A DNA stretch of 64,000 bases from an uncultured bacterium (GTDB lineage: Bacteria; Planctomycetota; GCA-002687715): assembly GCA_902826835.1 (NCBI GenBank), contig CADEGH010000007.1, positions 128,230 through 192,229 of the forward strand, in the 5' to 3' direction. How positions within the stretch are numbered: position 1 is the stretch's first letter; each line of letters opens with the position of its first letter. The notes under the pieces were generated by a model, which was given only the letters and a program-made list of their open reading frames with translations, was not told the origin of the DNA and made no database searches. This document shows, piece after piece, positions 45,924 through 54,720 of the stretch. The position numbers were made by a program, and so were the translations under genes.

Positions 45924-47704
45924 GGCAGGTCTCCGCGCGGTCGAGCTTCGCTTGCACGTCCTGCCGAAGGTTTATCGCCCGTTTTGAGCGGGCGGGCCAC
46001 CTCCAGGACTTCGCGCCAGGACTCCTGGTCGCCTACCCGATCCTTGAGGTTTCGGAGCGTCTGTTCGGAGTGGAGCATTTTCAGCCGTTTCAGGCCCCCT
46101 TCAAGCTGAGCCACGAGATCGAGGCCGTGATCGGGGGGCAGAAGGGCCTTTTTGGCCAAATCCCGGGCGGTGGGGTCGGCCACGGAATCCAGGAGATCCC
46201 CGACCGCAGCCTTCCCGGACCGTTTAGTCGATTCCAGGTGTTGAAGCAGGGATCTGACTCGCGAATCCGGCACGAGATCGAGGTCGGTGTCCCCGAGGTG
46301 ACACTGGGGATCATTCAGAATTGCCTGGACCAACTCAAGTTGGATCCGGCCGGTCAAACCGATCTTGGGTGGGGCGGCCGCGGGCGCCACTCCCGACGAT
46401 GTCGGCGCCCGAATCGGCGCCACCTGGCGGACCAACTGCTCCCGCAGGGCGGATTTCGGAATCTCCAGTCGCTCGGAAAGCCGTCCGAGCACCACTTCCT
46501 TCGAGACGGGGTCACCGATGGCGGCCGCCGCCTTGAGCAGCATCCCCGCGGCCGAGCGACGACCTCCCATCGTGTCGAGGTCGTGTTTCAAGGCAGCCCG
46601 AGCCAGGAGAAAATCTAGCAGGTCGGTCTTCAAATCCTGAAGGAGGCCTGAACCCTCGGAACCACGTTTTGAAAAGAAGTCGCAGGGATCTTCACCATCC
46701 GGCAGGACTACCACCTGCAGATCCAAGTGCCCCGCCTCGAGCAGGATGCCGGCGCCCCGCTCAGCCGCCGAGAGGCCGGCCTTATCGCCGTCGTAAACCA
46801 GCAGGATGCGGTCGCTGTATCTCGATAGCAGGCGCGCATGGTCCGGGGTCAACGCCGTTCCGAGAGTCGCGACCGCCCCGGTAACTCCGACTTGGCAGGT
46901 CATGAGGACGTCCGTGTACCCTTCCATCACCATGATGGGTACCTCGCGAGGGTGCTTGCGGAGTAGGTCGATTCCAAAGAGTGTCCGGCCCTTGTGGAAG
47001 AGGTCGGTCTCCGGGGAATTCAGGTACTTGGGCTCGCTTCCGTCCAGAGTGCGGGCGCCGAAGGCAATCGTTCGCTCGAGCGAATCTCGAATGGGAAAGG
47101 TCAAACGACCACGAAATCGATCGTAGTGCCCCGGCCGGTTCACTCCGGGAAGAGCCAACCCCGCCCGTTCGAGCAGCGCCGTCGAAAATCCGGCCGTACG
47201 ACCGAGATCGCACAGGTACGTCCATTCGTCGGGAGCGAAGCCCAGTCCGAATCGCTCGACCATCGCCGGGAGAATCCCCCGACCCTCGACATAGCGCCGA
47301 CACGCTTCGCCTTCGCGCTTGCGGAACGCCTCGCGGAAACGGTCTTGGGCCCAGGCATGAACTTTCAGGAGATCGGCTCGGCCAGAGCCTTGATCCGCGC
47401 CACCCCGCGTCTCCTCCAGCGCGACTCCGTAACGATCCGCCAGAACACGGAGAGCCTCTCGAAAGTCGAGGCGATCGGACTTCATCACGAAGTCGAAGAC
47501 GCTCCCTTTCTCGCCACAACCGAAACAGTGGAAAGTTTGGCGCTCTGGAGACACATGGAACGAAGGCGTTTTTTCTTCGTGGAAGGGGCAACAGGCCGAC
47601 CAGCCTTTTCCCGCTCGCCGCAGCGGGAGATAGGAGGTGACGACATCCACGATGTCCGCCCTGGCTTTGATTTCCGCGATCACGTCCCGGCGTGATGTCG
47701 TCAC
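45920..47704 (-). CDS. dnaG: DNA primase
   Basis: It makes RNA primers at the replication fork. The 594-residue protein has a CHC2 zinc-binding domain (CPFH, then CFGC about 20 residues later), a core with [19 protein letters not shown] and LFGIDLLRK, and a TOPRIM fold with MEGYTDV and VYDGDKAG. The C-terminal 170 residues are the helicase-binding domain, poorly conserved as usual. It starts with GTG after GAGGAG and overlaps rpoD by 3 bp (TTGA). rsmA lies 60 bp upstream on the same strand. No rpsU gene precedes it, unlike the E. coli macromolecular synthesis operon. Confidence 0.96.
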
Positions 47705-47763
47705 TCGACTCCTCGGTGGTGGCAGGACGCGCTACCGCAGCGCTCAGGATCTCCAGCTGGCGA

Positions 47764-48708
47764 TCATAGCCCCCGGGGCTCGGGCTGACCAAGTGATCCT
47801 CCAAGATCGTGGTTCAAGAGGTTCCTGGCCAAGTCCTCGACTTGCAGGGGGCTCAAGACCTCCATGCGAACGGTCGGATCGAGGTGAAGCTCGCCGAGAA
47901 TTTCTCTTGCGAGATCGGATGGGCTTCGGTCCCCTGCTCGCCCGGTCAAAAAGTGGCGAAGCGCAGCCTGCAGCTGTTTCCTCCGCTGCGAGAACAACCC
48001 CCGCGCCACTTCGAGGGTCCAATCCAGCGTGGTGGTTCGGGCAGGGCGGAACACGAGGCGCACGATGCGCGACTGCACCGCTGGCGCCGGATAAAAACAC
48101 CGGGGCGACAAGTCCATGAGGGGGTGCACGTCGAACGCCAACGCGGCGAGAAACGAAAGCGGTCCGTAGTCGGGAGTACCGGGCCCGGCCGAAAGAACAT
48201 CCGCGACTTCGCGTTGAATCGTGACGATGGCCTCGGCAGGAGGATTCACCAAGCGGGCGATCGCCACCAAAAGCGGGCTCGCCACCGCGTACGGCAGGTT
48301 GGCCACCAGCTTCCAGGGTCGTGACGGATCTGCGGCAACCCATCGCTCGACTTCGGCATTGAGTGAAGATTTGGAGTCGAGCACATCCTCGTTGAGTAGC
48401 CGAAACCGCTCCACGCCGTCGAACAACTCGCGGAGCCACTCGGCCATACCTCGGTCGATCTCGACGGCGAACACCTCCGCCTTGGTAGCGAGCAGTCGCT
48501 CGGTGAGTACCCCCAGTCCGGGCCCGACCTCGAGTACGCGACTGCCTTGCGCGAGGTCGGCAGCCGCCATGATGCAATCGAGCGGGGCGGATTCGATCAG
48601 GAAATTCTGCCCGAACCGGTGCCGAGGCTTCATGCCCCGCGCGAGAAGAACCGCCAGGACCTCGGCCCGCTTGCTCGGCGCTCGCCCTCGACTCGAATCA
48701 GCGTCCAT
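47764..48708 (-). CDS. rsmA: 16S rRNA dimethyladenosine transferase RsmA/KsgA
   Basis: It dimethylates two adjacent adenines near the 3' end of 16S rRNA during small-subunit assembly. Landmarks are RHRFGQNFLIE, motif I LEVGPGLGVLTERLL, the acidic end of strand 2 (VEIDR), NEDV and the catalytic motif NLPYAVASP. The 314-residue length is slightly above the usual 270-290. The ATG at 48708 has GGGAG six bases upstream; a GTG at 48723 is an alternative. It overlaps the end of the SUMF1-like gene by 11 bp and precedes dnaG. Confidence 0.95.
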   Translation of the reverse strand: MDADSSRGRAPSKRAEVLAVLLARGMKPRHRFGQNFLIESAPLDCIMAAADLAQGSRVLEVGPGLGVLTERLLATKAEVFAVEIDRGMAEWLRELFDGVERFRLLNEDVLDSKSSLNAEVERWVAADPSRPWKLVANLPYAVASPLLVAIARLVNPPAEAIVTIQREVADVLSAGPGTPDYGPLSFLAALAFDVHPLMDLSPRCFYPAPAVQSRIVRLVFRPARTTTLDWTLEVARGLFSQRRKQLQAALRHFLTGRAGDRSPSDLAREILGELHLDPTVRMEVLSPLQVEDLARNLLNHDLGGSLGQPEPRGL

Positions 48709-49762
48709 CCAGCGCTCCCGCACTTTCCAGAGCCTTGCGAAACCTTGCCTTCACCGGACCTTCGGCCAGGCGGGACCAGACTCTCCGGACCAAGGCGGGA
48801 GTGGTGGCGCACATGGCATCCAGGCGCCGGATCGCTGGGCGTACCTCACGCAAGTAGGTCCACGGATCTCGTCCGCCGAGCCTCGGAATCAACCCCACGA
48901 TATCCCGAAGCGCCTGGGCGACTTCCCAATCGAGGGCCACTCGAAATCCACGATCGCTCGAGCGCCCCTGGGGGCCTGAGAGGCGACCCGGGATCGCTTC
49001 GAAGGGGTCCGATCCGCCTTCACTCCTCATCCGGTGGGTGTCCATGATGGAGGCTCCCTCCCCGAACGCCCGGTTGCGAATCGGCTCGAGGTACGACCCG
49101 CCGCGAACGAAATGGGCGCGCGAAAACGTGCGGGTAGACACCGTGCTGGTCCACTCCGCGGCGTTACCCACGAGGTCGTAGGCTCCCACGCTCGATCGGC
49201 CACTTTCGAACAAGCCGACGGGAGTGAGACCACCGATTCCGGCTTCGAGCGAGTTGGCGACCAGAGAGGCCGGCTCACCGTCCCCCCACGGGTAACGCAA
49301 GCCTCGGCTCGTACGGACCGCCCACTCCCATTCGTCGGAAGTAGGGATACGCAGACCCCGCCATCGGGCGTACGCTTCGCAGTCGTCGTAGGAAACCTGG
49401 GTGACAGGAAGATCCCACTCGTCCGGGGGGCCGCTGCGCCCCCCCCGCCAGCTTGCAATCTTCGGAGGCGAGCACGACGGCTGCGCGACCAAGAATGCCG
49501 CATACTCCTCTTGCGTGACCTCGAATCGGCCGATCAAGAATGGAGACACCGTCACCACTTCGGGCGGAGTCTCGCGCCAGAGCGGGCCCCCGGCGCAGTA
49601 GACCAAATCACTGAGCTCCGGAAGCTCCACCATCGGACGGTCTGGGGCGGCTAGCCAATGCCAGACCAGCAGGATCAACGATGGAGTGAATACGCCCGAA
49701 AGCAAGGGCCCTAAGTACGGCTTTCGACCGCTCGATTCGACGATCGTCGCCGGGGCCTCCAA
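48698..49762 (-). CDS. SUMF1/FGE-like domain protein, probably non-catalytic
   Basis: A 354-residue protein with an N-terminal membrane helix (VFTPSLILLVWHWLA) and a formylglycine-generating-enzyme-like domain (C-type-lectin-like fold). This shows FLIGRFEVTQEEYAAF, LPVTQVSYDDCEAYARWRGL, RIPTSDEWEWAVR, YPWGD, GAYDLVGNAAEWT and FVRGGSY. True FGE enzymes have two active-site Cys after RGGS; here the sequence is RGGSYLEPIRNR, with none. Formylglycine formation is therefore unlikely and binding is more plausible. The likely start is TTG, 3 bp after the OmpA stop. A C-terminal helical segment of about 80 residues follows the domain. Confidence 0.75.
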   Translation of the reverse strand: MEAPATIVESSGRKPYLGPLLSGVFTPSLILLVWHWLAAPDRPMVELPELSDLVYCAGGPLWRETPPEVVTVSPFLIGRFEVTQEEYAAFLVAQPSCSPPKIASWRGGRSGPPDEWDLPVTQVSYDDCEAYARWRGLRIPTSDEWEWAVRTSRGLRYPWGDGEPASLVANSLEAGIGGLTPVGLFESGRSSVGAYDLVGNAAEWTSTVSTRTFSRAHFVRGGSYLEPIRNRAFGEGASIMDTHRMRSEGGSDPFEAIPGRLSGPQGRSSDRGFRVALDWEVAQALRDIVGLIPRLGGRDPWTYLREVRPAIRRLDAMCATTPALVRRVWSRLAEGPVKARFRKALESAGALDGR

Positions 49763-49765
49763 GCC

Positions 49766-50464
49766 TCACCGATTCTGAATCAGGATCTCGACTCGCCGAT
49801 TGCGAGCCTTGGATTCGCGGCTGTCGTTGTCGGCAACCGGCCGGTACTCCCCAAATCCTTGGAAGGAAACCCGGGATGCGTCGAGACCCGCGCCGTTGGC
49901 GAGAAAGTGGGCCACGTTGAGGGCTCGTTTGCCGCTCAGTTCGAGGTTGCCGAGAGGATACTCGTTGCGATGCACGACCACGGGATCGGTGTCGGAATGG
50001 CCATCCACGCGAATGTGGTTGGGAAGTGAGGCCACTCGTTCCGCGACGCGACGAAGCACATCGCGCCCCCCGTCAGTGAGGGTGGCCTTGCCCGAAGCGA
50101 AGAGAACGGTGTCGGCGATCTCGAATACGACTCCTTCGCCGGTCTGACGCACCGTGAAGTCGTCTCCGCTCACGTTGGCGCGGCGACCGAGTTCTTCCTG
50201 GAGTCGACGCAGATTGGCATCGAGTTCGGAAATGCGATCCATCGCGCTACCCCCGCGGCGCAGGGAGGCGTTCTCCGCGCGCAGGGTTTCGAGCTCCGTT
50301 TCGAGCAGTCGCAGCCGATCGACGAGTTCGTTGTTCCTCGCGGTCAACTCGCGAATCGTGATGTCTTGGTTGTCGATCTCACGACCGAAGTCGTCGCGCG
50401 TCTCCTCGTGCGCACAACCAATCAGCAACGCACAAAGACCCAGCGAAGCCAGACCCAGTTTCAC
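49766..50464 (-). CDS. OmpA/Pal-like peptidoglycan-binding lipoprotein
   Basis: A 232-residue lipoprotein: GTG at 50464 after a GGGGGG site, with the lipobox LLIGC making Cys17 the lipidated residue. A coiled coil follows (residues about 30-75, NNELVDRLRLLETELETLRA). The C-terminal OmpA domain has LFASGKATLTDGGRDVL and DGHSDTDPVV, then NLELSGKRALNVAHFL and RNRRVEILIQ. It probably links the outer membrane to peptidoglycan. It is the upstream neighbour of the SUMF1-like gene (3-bp gap). Confidence 0.88.
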   Translation of the reverse strand: MKLGLASLGLCALLIGCAHEETRDDFGREIDNQDITIRELTARNNELVDRLRLLETELETLRAENASLRRGGSAMDRISELDANLRRLQEELGRRANVSGDDFTVRQTGEGVVFEIADTVLFASGKATLTDGGRDVLRRVAERVASLPNHIRVDGHSDTDPVVVHRNEYPLGNLELSGKRALNVAHFLANGAGLDASRVSFQGFGEYRPVADNDSRESKARNRRVEILIQNR

Positions 50465-50531
50465 TTGAAAGCCCCCCACACTCGGACCGCCCGGTCCAAC
50501 CACCCCGGCAAACCACAACCACGATCCGCCT

Positions 50532-50565
50532 CCGGAAGCGGGGAACCTGGCGTCCCCCGCTCCGG
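50532..50565 (-). terminator. Stem-loop after the membrane-tethered HTH gene
   Basis: CCGGAAGCGGGG (50532-50543) pairs with CCCCGCTCCGG (50555-50565): 11 bp with one bulged A and an 11-nt loop, 8 bp after the HTH-protein stop. No U-run follows on the minus strand, so termination would be incomplete or Rho-dependent. It may separate the HTH gene from the OmpA gene. Confidence 0.4.
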
Positions 50566-50573
50566 TGCGAGCC

Positions 50574-51236
50574 TCAGTTCTTGGCGAAGGTCTCGTACGC
50601 CCACTGGGCCACTCCCTGCGTGGGAGAGCTCAGCTTGTTCGAGGCCGAATCCCACCAGATGAGCAGCGAGAACGCGCCGGCAAGGCACGCCACCACGAGG
50701 GCCGCCGTCATTCCCATGCCGATCCCCGATGCGGTTTCCTGGGCCGCAGCCTGCCGCATCATCGTCGAGCGGCCGGTGGTGCGGCGTTGGGTCTGAGTCG
50801 CGCCCCGGGCCACCGCCGAGGTGGAGGTTGCAGCCGCTTTGGGAGCGGCCTTGGCGGCAGGTGCCGCCGGCTTCTTCGCAGGTGCTGCCTTGGGAGGAGG
50901 CCCCTTCTTGCCCTTCTTCGGATCGTCGCCGACGAAGGTGTCCTCGCTCGTGATCTGCGCGGTCGCCATCCCCTCTTCTTCGACCCGGACATCGCCCGCC
51001 TCGTCGAAGAGGAGGTCGTCCGTCAGGGTGTCCGAAGAGTCTTTGGTGTATTGGATCGTCTTGCCCGTGTCCTTCTTCAGGCGCTCGATCTCGTCCCGGC
51101 GGAACTTCATGCTGTTGTTCTCACCGCGGATCGCTCGGATCTCGCCCTCGGAGACGAGCCGCTTCAACTGCTCTGCCGAAAGTTTGAGCTCGCGCAGAGC
51201 GTTGTCGAAGTTCACGTAGTCGTCATGTCCAGGCAC
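50574..51236 (-). CDS. Membrane-tethered protein with N-terminal excisionase-type HTH
   Basis: A 220-residue protein starting with GTG at 51236 (AGGAG eight bases upstream). Residues about 8-60 form a helix-turn-helix of the MerR/excisionase type (LSAEQLKRLVSEGEIRAI, then MKFRRDEIERLKKD). An acidic stretch and a Lys/Ala/Pro-rich linker (PPPKAAPAKKPAAPAAK) follow, then one hydrophobic helix (TAALVVACLAGAFSLLIWW) and a short C-terminal tail. The predicted topology puts the HTH in the cytoplasm, tethered to the inner membrane. Whether it binds DNA or another partner is not known. Confidence 0.65.
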   Translation of the reverse strand: MPGHDDYVNFDNALRELKLSAEQLKRLVSEGEIRAIRGENNSMKFRRDEIERLKKDTGKTIQYTKDSSDTLTDDLLFDEAGDVRVEEEGMATAQITSEDTFVGDDPKKGKKGPPPKAAPAKKPAAPAAKAAPKAAATSTSAVARGATQTQRRTTGRSTMMRQAAAQETASGIGMGMTAALVVACLAGAFSLLIWWDSASNKLSSPTQGVAQWAYETFAKN

Positions 51237-51278
51237 GCGCTGTTCTCCTGATTCCACGGCGGATGATCCGCCGAACCT

Positions 51279-51746
51279 TCAGTCCTTGTTGGTTTCGTCC
51301 TTGGCCGGAGGACCCGGCGGCAGGGTTGAATCGGGCTTGGTTCCGGTCGGTGGGGAGTTCAGATCGCCTTGGTCGGGGACGCTCTTGGTCGCCGACTGAC
51401 GATTCAACTCCTGCCAACTGCGGCGCAGTCCTGCCGGCAACATGCCAGCTTGGGTCTGATCATTATAGGTTTCGAGCAGGAAGTCGTAGGAGCAATTCCG
51501 GGCGGCTACGAGTTCCAAAGCGCGACCGTTTTCCAGTCGGTAGACGGCCAAGTGACGGGTGCGGGTGTCGATCAGGTACAGCGCCGAGGCCCCGCTGCCG
51601 TAGGTGCCGGTCACCGCGATGAGGCCACGATCGGCATCGCCGCCGCCGCCGTCTTCAGAGCCGGCCTGGACGACCGGAATCAACAGCATGCACACGAGAG
51701 CCAAGCCGAGAACCAGAATCACGAAGTTTTTGGGGTCTTGGCGCAT
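51279..51746 (-). CDS. Small exported or membrane-anchored protein
   Basis: A 155-residue protein; the ATG at 51746 gives an N-terminal hydrophobic helix (FVILVLGLALVCMLLIPVVQ). The rest includes a short beta-rich segment (GLIAVTGTYGSGASALYLID, then RTRHLAVYRLENGRALELVA) that resembles a single beta-propeller blade. A Pro-rich tail follows. Function unknown. It lies between a sensor kinase and the HTH protein on the same strand. Confidence 0.5.
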   Translation of the reverse strand: MRQDPKNFVILVLGLALVCMLLIPVVQAGSEDGGGGDADRGLIAVTGTYGSGASALYLIDTRTRHLAVYRLENGRALELVAARNCSYDFLLETYNDQTQAGMLPAGLRRSWQELNRQSATKSVPDQGDLNSPPTGTKPDSTLPPGPPAKDETNKD

Positions 51747-51866
51747 GGGACGTCTTAGAAGCGGGGCAAGTGCGAGGCTACCTGAAACCTTTGAGCTTGG
51801 CAACCGAACGCGGTCACCCGGGTTCCCCGACCCATTCTGATCTCAGTTGGCCGCCGCTGCCCCCGC

Positions 51867-53396
51867 CTACCCACCGCCACTCGACCGAGGAAACGCCACG
51901 CGGAACGTCGTTCCCTGGCCCGGGGTGGAATCGAAGGTGATGGAGCCCTGCATGGAGTCGACCAGGCTCCGGACCATGGCGAGGCCAATCCCTGTCCCCT
52001 GGCCGGCTTCTTTGGTGGTGAAAAAATGGTCAAACGCCTGGGCTGCCACCTCCGCGGACATGCCCACCCCCCGGTCGGATACCCGGATCACGACCTCCCC
52101 CTCTTCCACTCGGGTGGAAACGGACACTACGGATCCAGGTGCACTGGCGTCCAGCGCGTTCAGGAGCAGGTTGAGGAAGATCTGCACGAACTCATGGGCA
52201 TCTCCCAAGATCACGAGACCCGGGTCGGTGGGCGCCTCTAAGACGATTTGGACCTTGCGGCCTGAAGCCTTGAGATCCGCCAGGGCCGTGGCGCGGCCAA
52301 GCTGTTCTGCCACCCCTACCGGCCCCGCTACCCTGGCGCGAGGACTGACATCCAGGAGGCGGCGAACGACCGATCCGATCCGTGATACCGCGTCAGTCAA
52401 GAGCTCGTGGTAGTTCGCCCGCTGTTCGGCGGAAAGATCGGCTCGTTTCAACCTTTGTAGGGCGTTCAACATGCCCCCCAGAGGGTTGTTGATTTCGTGC
52501 GCCACCCCCGCCGCAAGCGTTCCGGTCGCCGCCAGTCGCTGGCCGAGCATGAGTTCCCTGGTCTTTTTCTCCAACTCGACAGTTTTTTCTCGGACCTTCG
52601 CTTCCATGTGATCGCGGTAGTCGGCGACCAAGTCGAGCATGGCGTTGATGAGACCCGCGACTCGCCCGTACTCGTCGTCCGGGTTCGCGATGGGCACCCT
52701 CCGAGCAAAGTCCCCCGCCATCACCGCTTGCGCCACCTCACCGAGGCGATCCAAGGGCTTGAGGACGCCCCGATTCAGGATCGACCAAGTGAACCACCAC
52801 AGAAACAGCGCCCCGGGAAGGAGAAGCAACAGGAAGCTGCGAAACGGCAACCAGGAACCGTCGGCATCACCAACGAGCGCGGGTTCCGCCAGGAGGAGAA
52901 AAAACCCTCCCCAGGGCCGACCGCGGACGGTGAGGGGACCGGCGATCCGGCGGCCGCGTTCGACCAGCCCCCCCCGCTCCAAACTCTCCTCCACCATTTC
53001 CACGGCCTCGCGGCGATCCAATTCCCCCACCTCGAAGATGAATCGCCGCGGCAAGTTGAAAAAGGTAGCGGGTTCTCCGGCGCCTCCCCGCTCTACGATC
53101 ACGGCCTTCGCGACCCGGCGCGCGAAGGCCTCCTGCCGAAAAAAATCCCGATTGCGAATCGCGAGCAGAAGCTCCGCGCCGGACAGATCCCGCTCAAGCA
53201 ACGCGCTCAGCTCCCGATCGATGTCGGAGCGAATCGAAAGCTGCGCCAAGTCCTGCCGCAAATCGGTCATCTCGGCGGCGCCCTGCCGTCGGGCAATATC
53301 GAAATTCGCTTCGCGCCGCGCATAAGCCATGACGGCGGCCACCGACGCCACGTTGACGAGCAGAAAGACGAAGAAAACCCTGCGCCGTAGCGACAA
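51867..53396 (-). CDS. Membrane-bound sensor histidine kinase
   Basis: A 509-residue kinase. An N-terminal helix (FFVFLLVNVASVAAVMAY), an extracytoplasmic region of about 150 residues and a second helix (FLLLLLPGALFLWWFTW) precede a HAMP domain (MAGDFARRVPIANPDDEYGR). The dimerisation domain has GTLAAGVAHEINNPLGG, and the ATPase domain has N-box NLLLNALDA, DRGVGM and GTGIGLAM. No cognate response regulator is adjacent. It probably starts with TTG, since no other start keeps the first helix. It begins 3 bp after the PilC-like gene and may be part of the pilus-motor operon. Confidence 0.9.
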   Translation of the reverse strand: MSLRRRVFFVFLLVNVASVAAVMAYARREANFDIARRQGAAEMTDLRQDLAQLSIRSDIDRELSALLERDLSGAELLLAIRNRDFFRQEAFARRVAKAVIVERGGAGEPATFFNLPRRFIFEVGELDRREAVEMVEESLERGGLVERGRRIAGPLTVRGRPWGGFFLLLAEPALVGDADGSWLPFRSFLLLLLPGALFLWWFTWSILNRGVLKPLDRLGEVAQAVMAGDFARRVPIANPDDEYGRVAGLINAMLDLVADYRDHMEAKVREKTVELEKKTRELMLGQRLAATGTLAAGVAHEINNPLGGMLNALQRLKRADLSAEQRANYHELLTDAVSRIGSVVRRLLDVSPRARVAGPVGVAEQLGRATALADLKASGRKVQIVLEAPTDPGLVILGDAHEFVQIFLNLLLNALDASAPGSVVSVSTRVEEGEVVIRVSDRGVGMSAEVAAQAFDHFFTTKEAGQGTGIGLAMVRSLVDSMQGSITFDSTPGQGTTFRVAFPRSSGGG

Positions 53397-53399
53397 GGG

Positions 53400-54542
53400 T
53401 CACCGCGAGCTGATGGCTTCCTGCAGCTTCAGGAGCGGCAGGAACAGCGCGATCACGATGAAGCCGACGATTCCGGCCATGATCACGATGAGGGCCGGCT
53501 CCAGGAACGCGACCAAGGTGCCGATGCGCTGATCGACTTCGAGGTCGTGGTTTTCCGCGATCTTCATGAGCATGCGATCGAGTTCACCGGTCTCCTCGCC
53601 GACGTCGACCATGTTCACGACGATGTCGTCGAAGAGGGCTAACTCTCCCATGGGTCGAGCCATGGGTTCGCCTTCCTTGACTGCCGCCTGGACCGCCTCG
53701 ATTCCCTCTTTTACGACCGCGTTGCCCGAGGCGTCGCCGCAGATATCGAGGGCTTGCATGAGAGGAACCCCGCTCGAGCTCAGGGTGCCGAGGGTTCGCG
53801 CAAACCGCGACACCTGGGACTTCTTGATGATTGGCCCGACCAACGGCAGTTCGAGTTTCACCTGGTCGAAGAAGCGCTTCCCCTTCGGCGTTCGCCCCAC
53901 GAACATGCAGATCGCCACGATGGCGATGGGGATCATGAGCACGATGTACCAGGATTCGACCGCCCAGCGCGAAACCGTCATGAGGGCCTTCGTGACCCCC
54001 GGCAGCTCCACGCTCAACTGGGTGAAAGCCTCCTCGAACTTCGGAATGATGTAGAGCATGATGAAAGTGACGATCAGCATCGCCACGATCATGACGATCA
54101 AGGGGTACATCATGGCGCCCTTGATGCGCCGGATTAGACGCTCGGTCTTCTCCATGAACTCGGCGAGACGGTTGCAGATGGTGGTCAAAGAGCCGCTGGC
54201 TTCGCCGGCCTTGATCATGTTGACGTAGAGGTCGTCGAACGTGGCCGGGTACTTGGCCATCGCGTCGGAGAGGCTCGCCCCGCCTTCGACGTCTTCCGAA
54301 ATCGCGCCCACGATGGACTTGAGCGGGCCGGGTTCCATCTGCCCCTCCAACACGCGGATGCTGCGGAGCACCGGAAGGCCGGCATCCTGGAGGGTGGCGA
54401 GTTGGGTCGTGAAGACCGTTTTCGCCTCGCGCGAGACTTTCTTGCGGGAGAGCTTGGATCCGGCCGGGCCCATCGCCGCCGAGGACTCACCTTGCGCCGC
54501 TTGGGCCAGGCGCTCGCGCCGCTGTTTCAGTTTGTCAGGCAT
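53400..54542 (-). CDS. pilC: PilC/GspF-type inner-membrane platform protein
   Basis: The inner-membrane platform of type IV pilus or type II secretion machines. The 380-residue protein has two T2SSF domains: VFTTQLATLQDAGLPVLRSI with GEASGSL, then VSRFARTLGTLSSSGVPLMQ with GEETGELD. There are three hydrophobic helices (MYPLIVMIVAMLIVTFIML, IVLMIPIAIVAICMFV and IVIMAGIVGFIVIALFL). The ATG at 54542 has AGGAG 11 bases upstream; a longer in-frame TTG start at 54587 is less likely. It follows the PilB gene by 178 bp. No pilin, PilM/N/O/P or secretin genes are in the window. Confidence 0.92.
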   Translation of the reverse strand: MPDKLKQRRERLAQAAQGESSAAMGPAGSKLSRKKVSREAKTVFTTQLATLQDAGLPVLRSIRVLEGQMEPGPLKSIVGAISEDVEGGASLSDAMAKYPATFDDLYVNMIKAGEASGSLTTICNRLAEFMEKTERLIRRIKGAMMYPLIVMIVAMLIVTFIMLYIIPKFEEAFTQLSVELPGVTKALMTVSRWAVESWYIVLMIPIAIVAICMFVGRTPKGKRFFDQVKLELPLVGPIIKKSQVSRFARTLGTLSSSGVPLMQALDICGDASGNAVVKEGIEAVQAAVKEGEPMARPMGELALFDDIVVNMVDVGEETGELDRMLMKIAENHDLEVDQRIGTLVAFLEPALIVIMAGIVGFIVIALFLPLLKLQEAISSR

Positions 54543-54720
54543 CGAACTCGCTTCTCCTACCGACGCGCCGGAGCGCAAATCAGCCAATCATGGACCGAAG
54601 AGGGGGGGCCGGGCTGAGTCCATGCGTTGCCTATCCTACCGGCGTAGGGAAAACCCACGACCCGAGGACGGTGCGCCTCCGTCTCGCCCGCGATTTCCTC
54701 CGACCGTCCGGCCTCCACTC

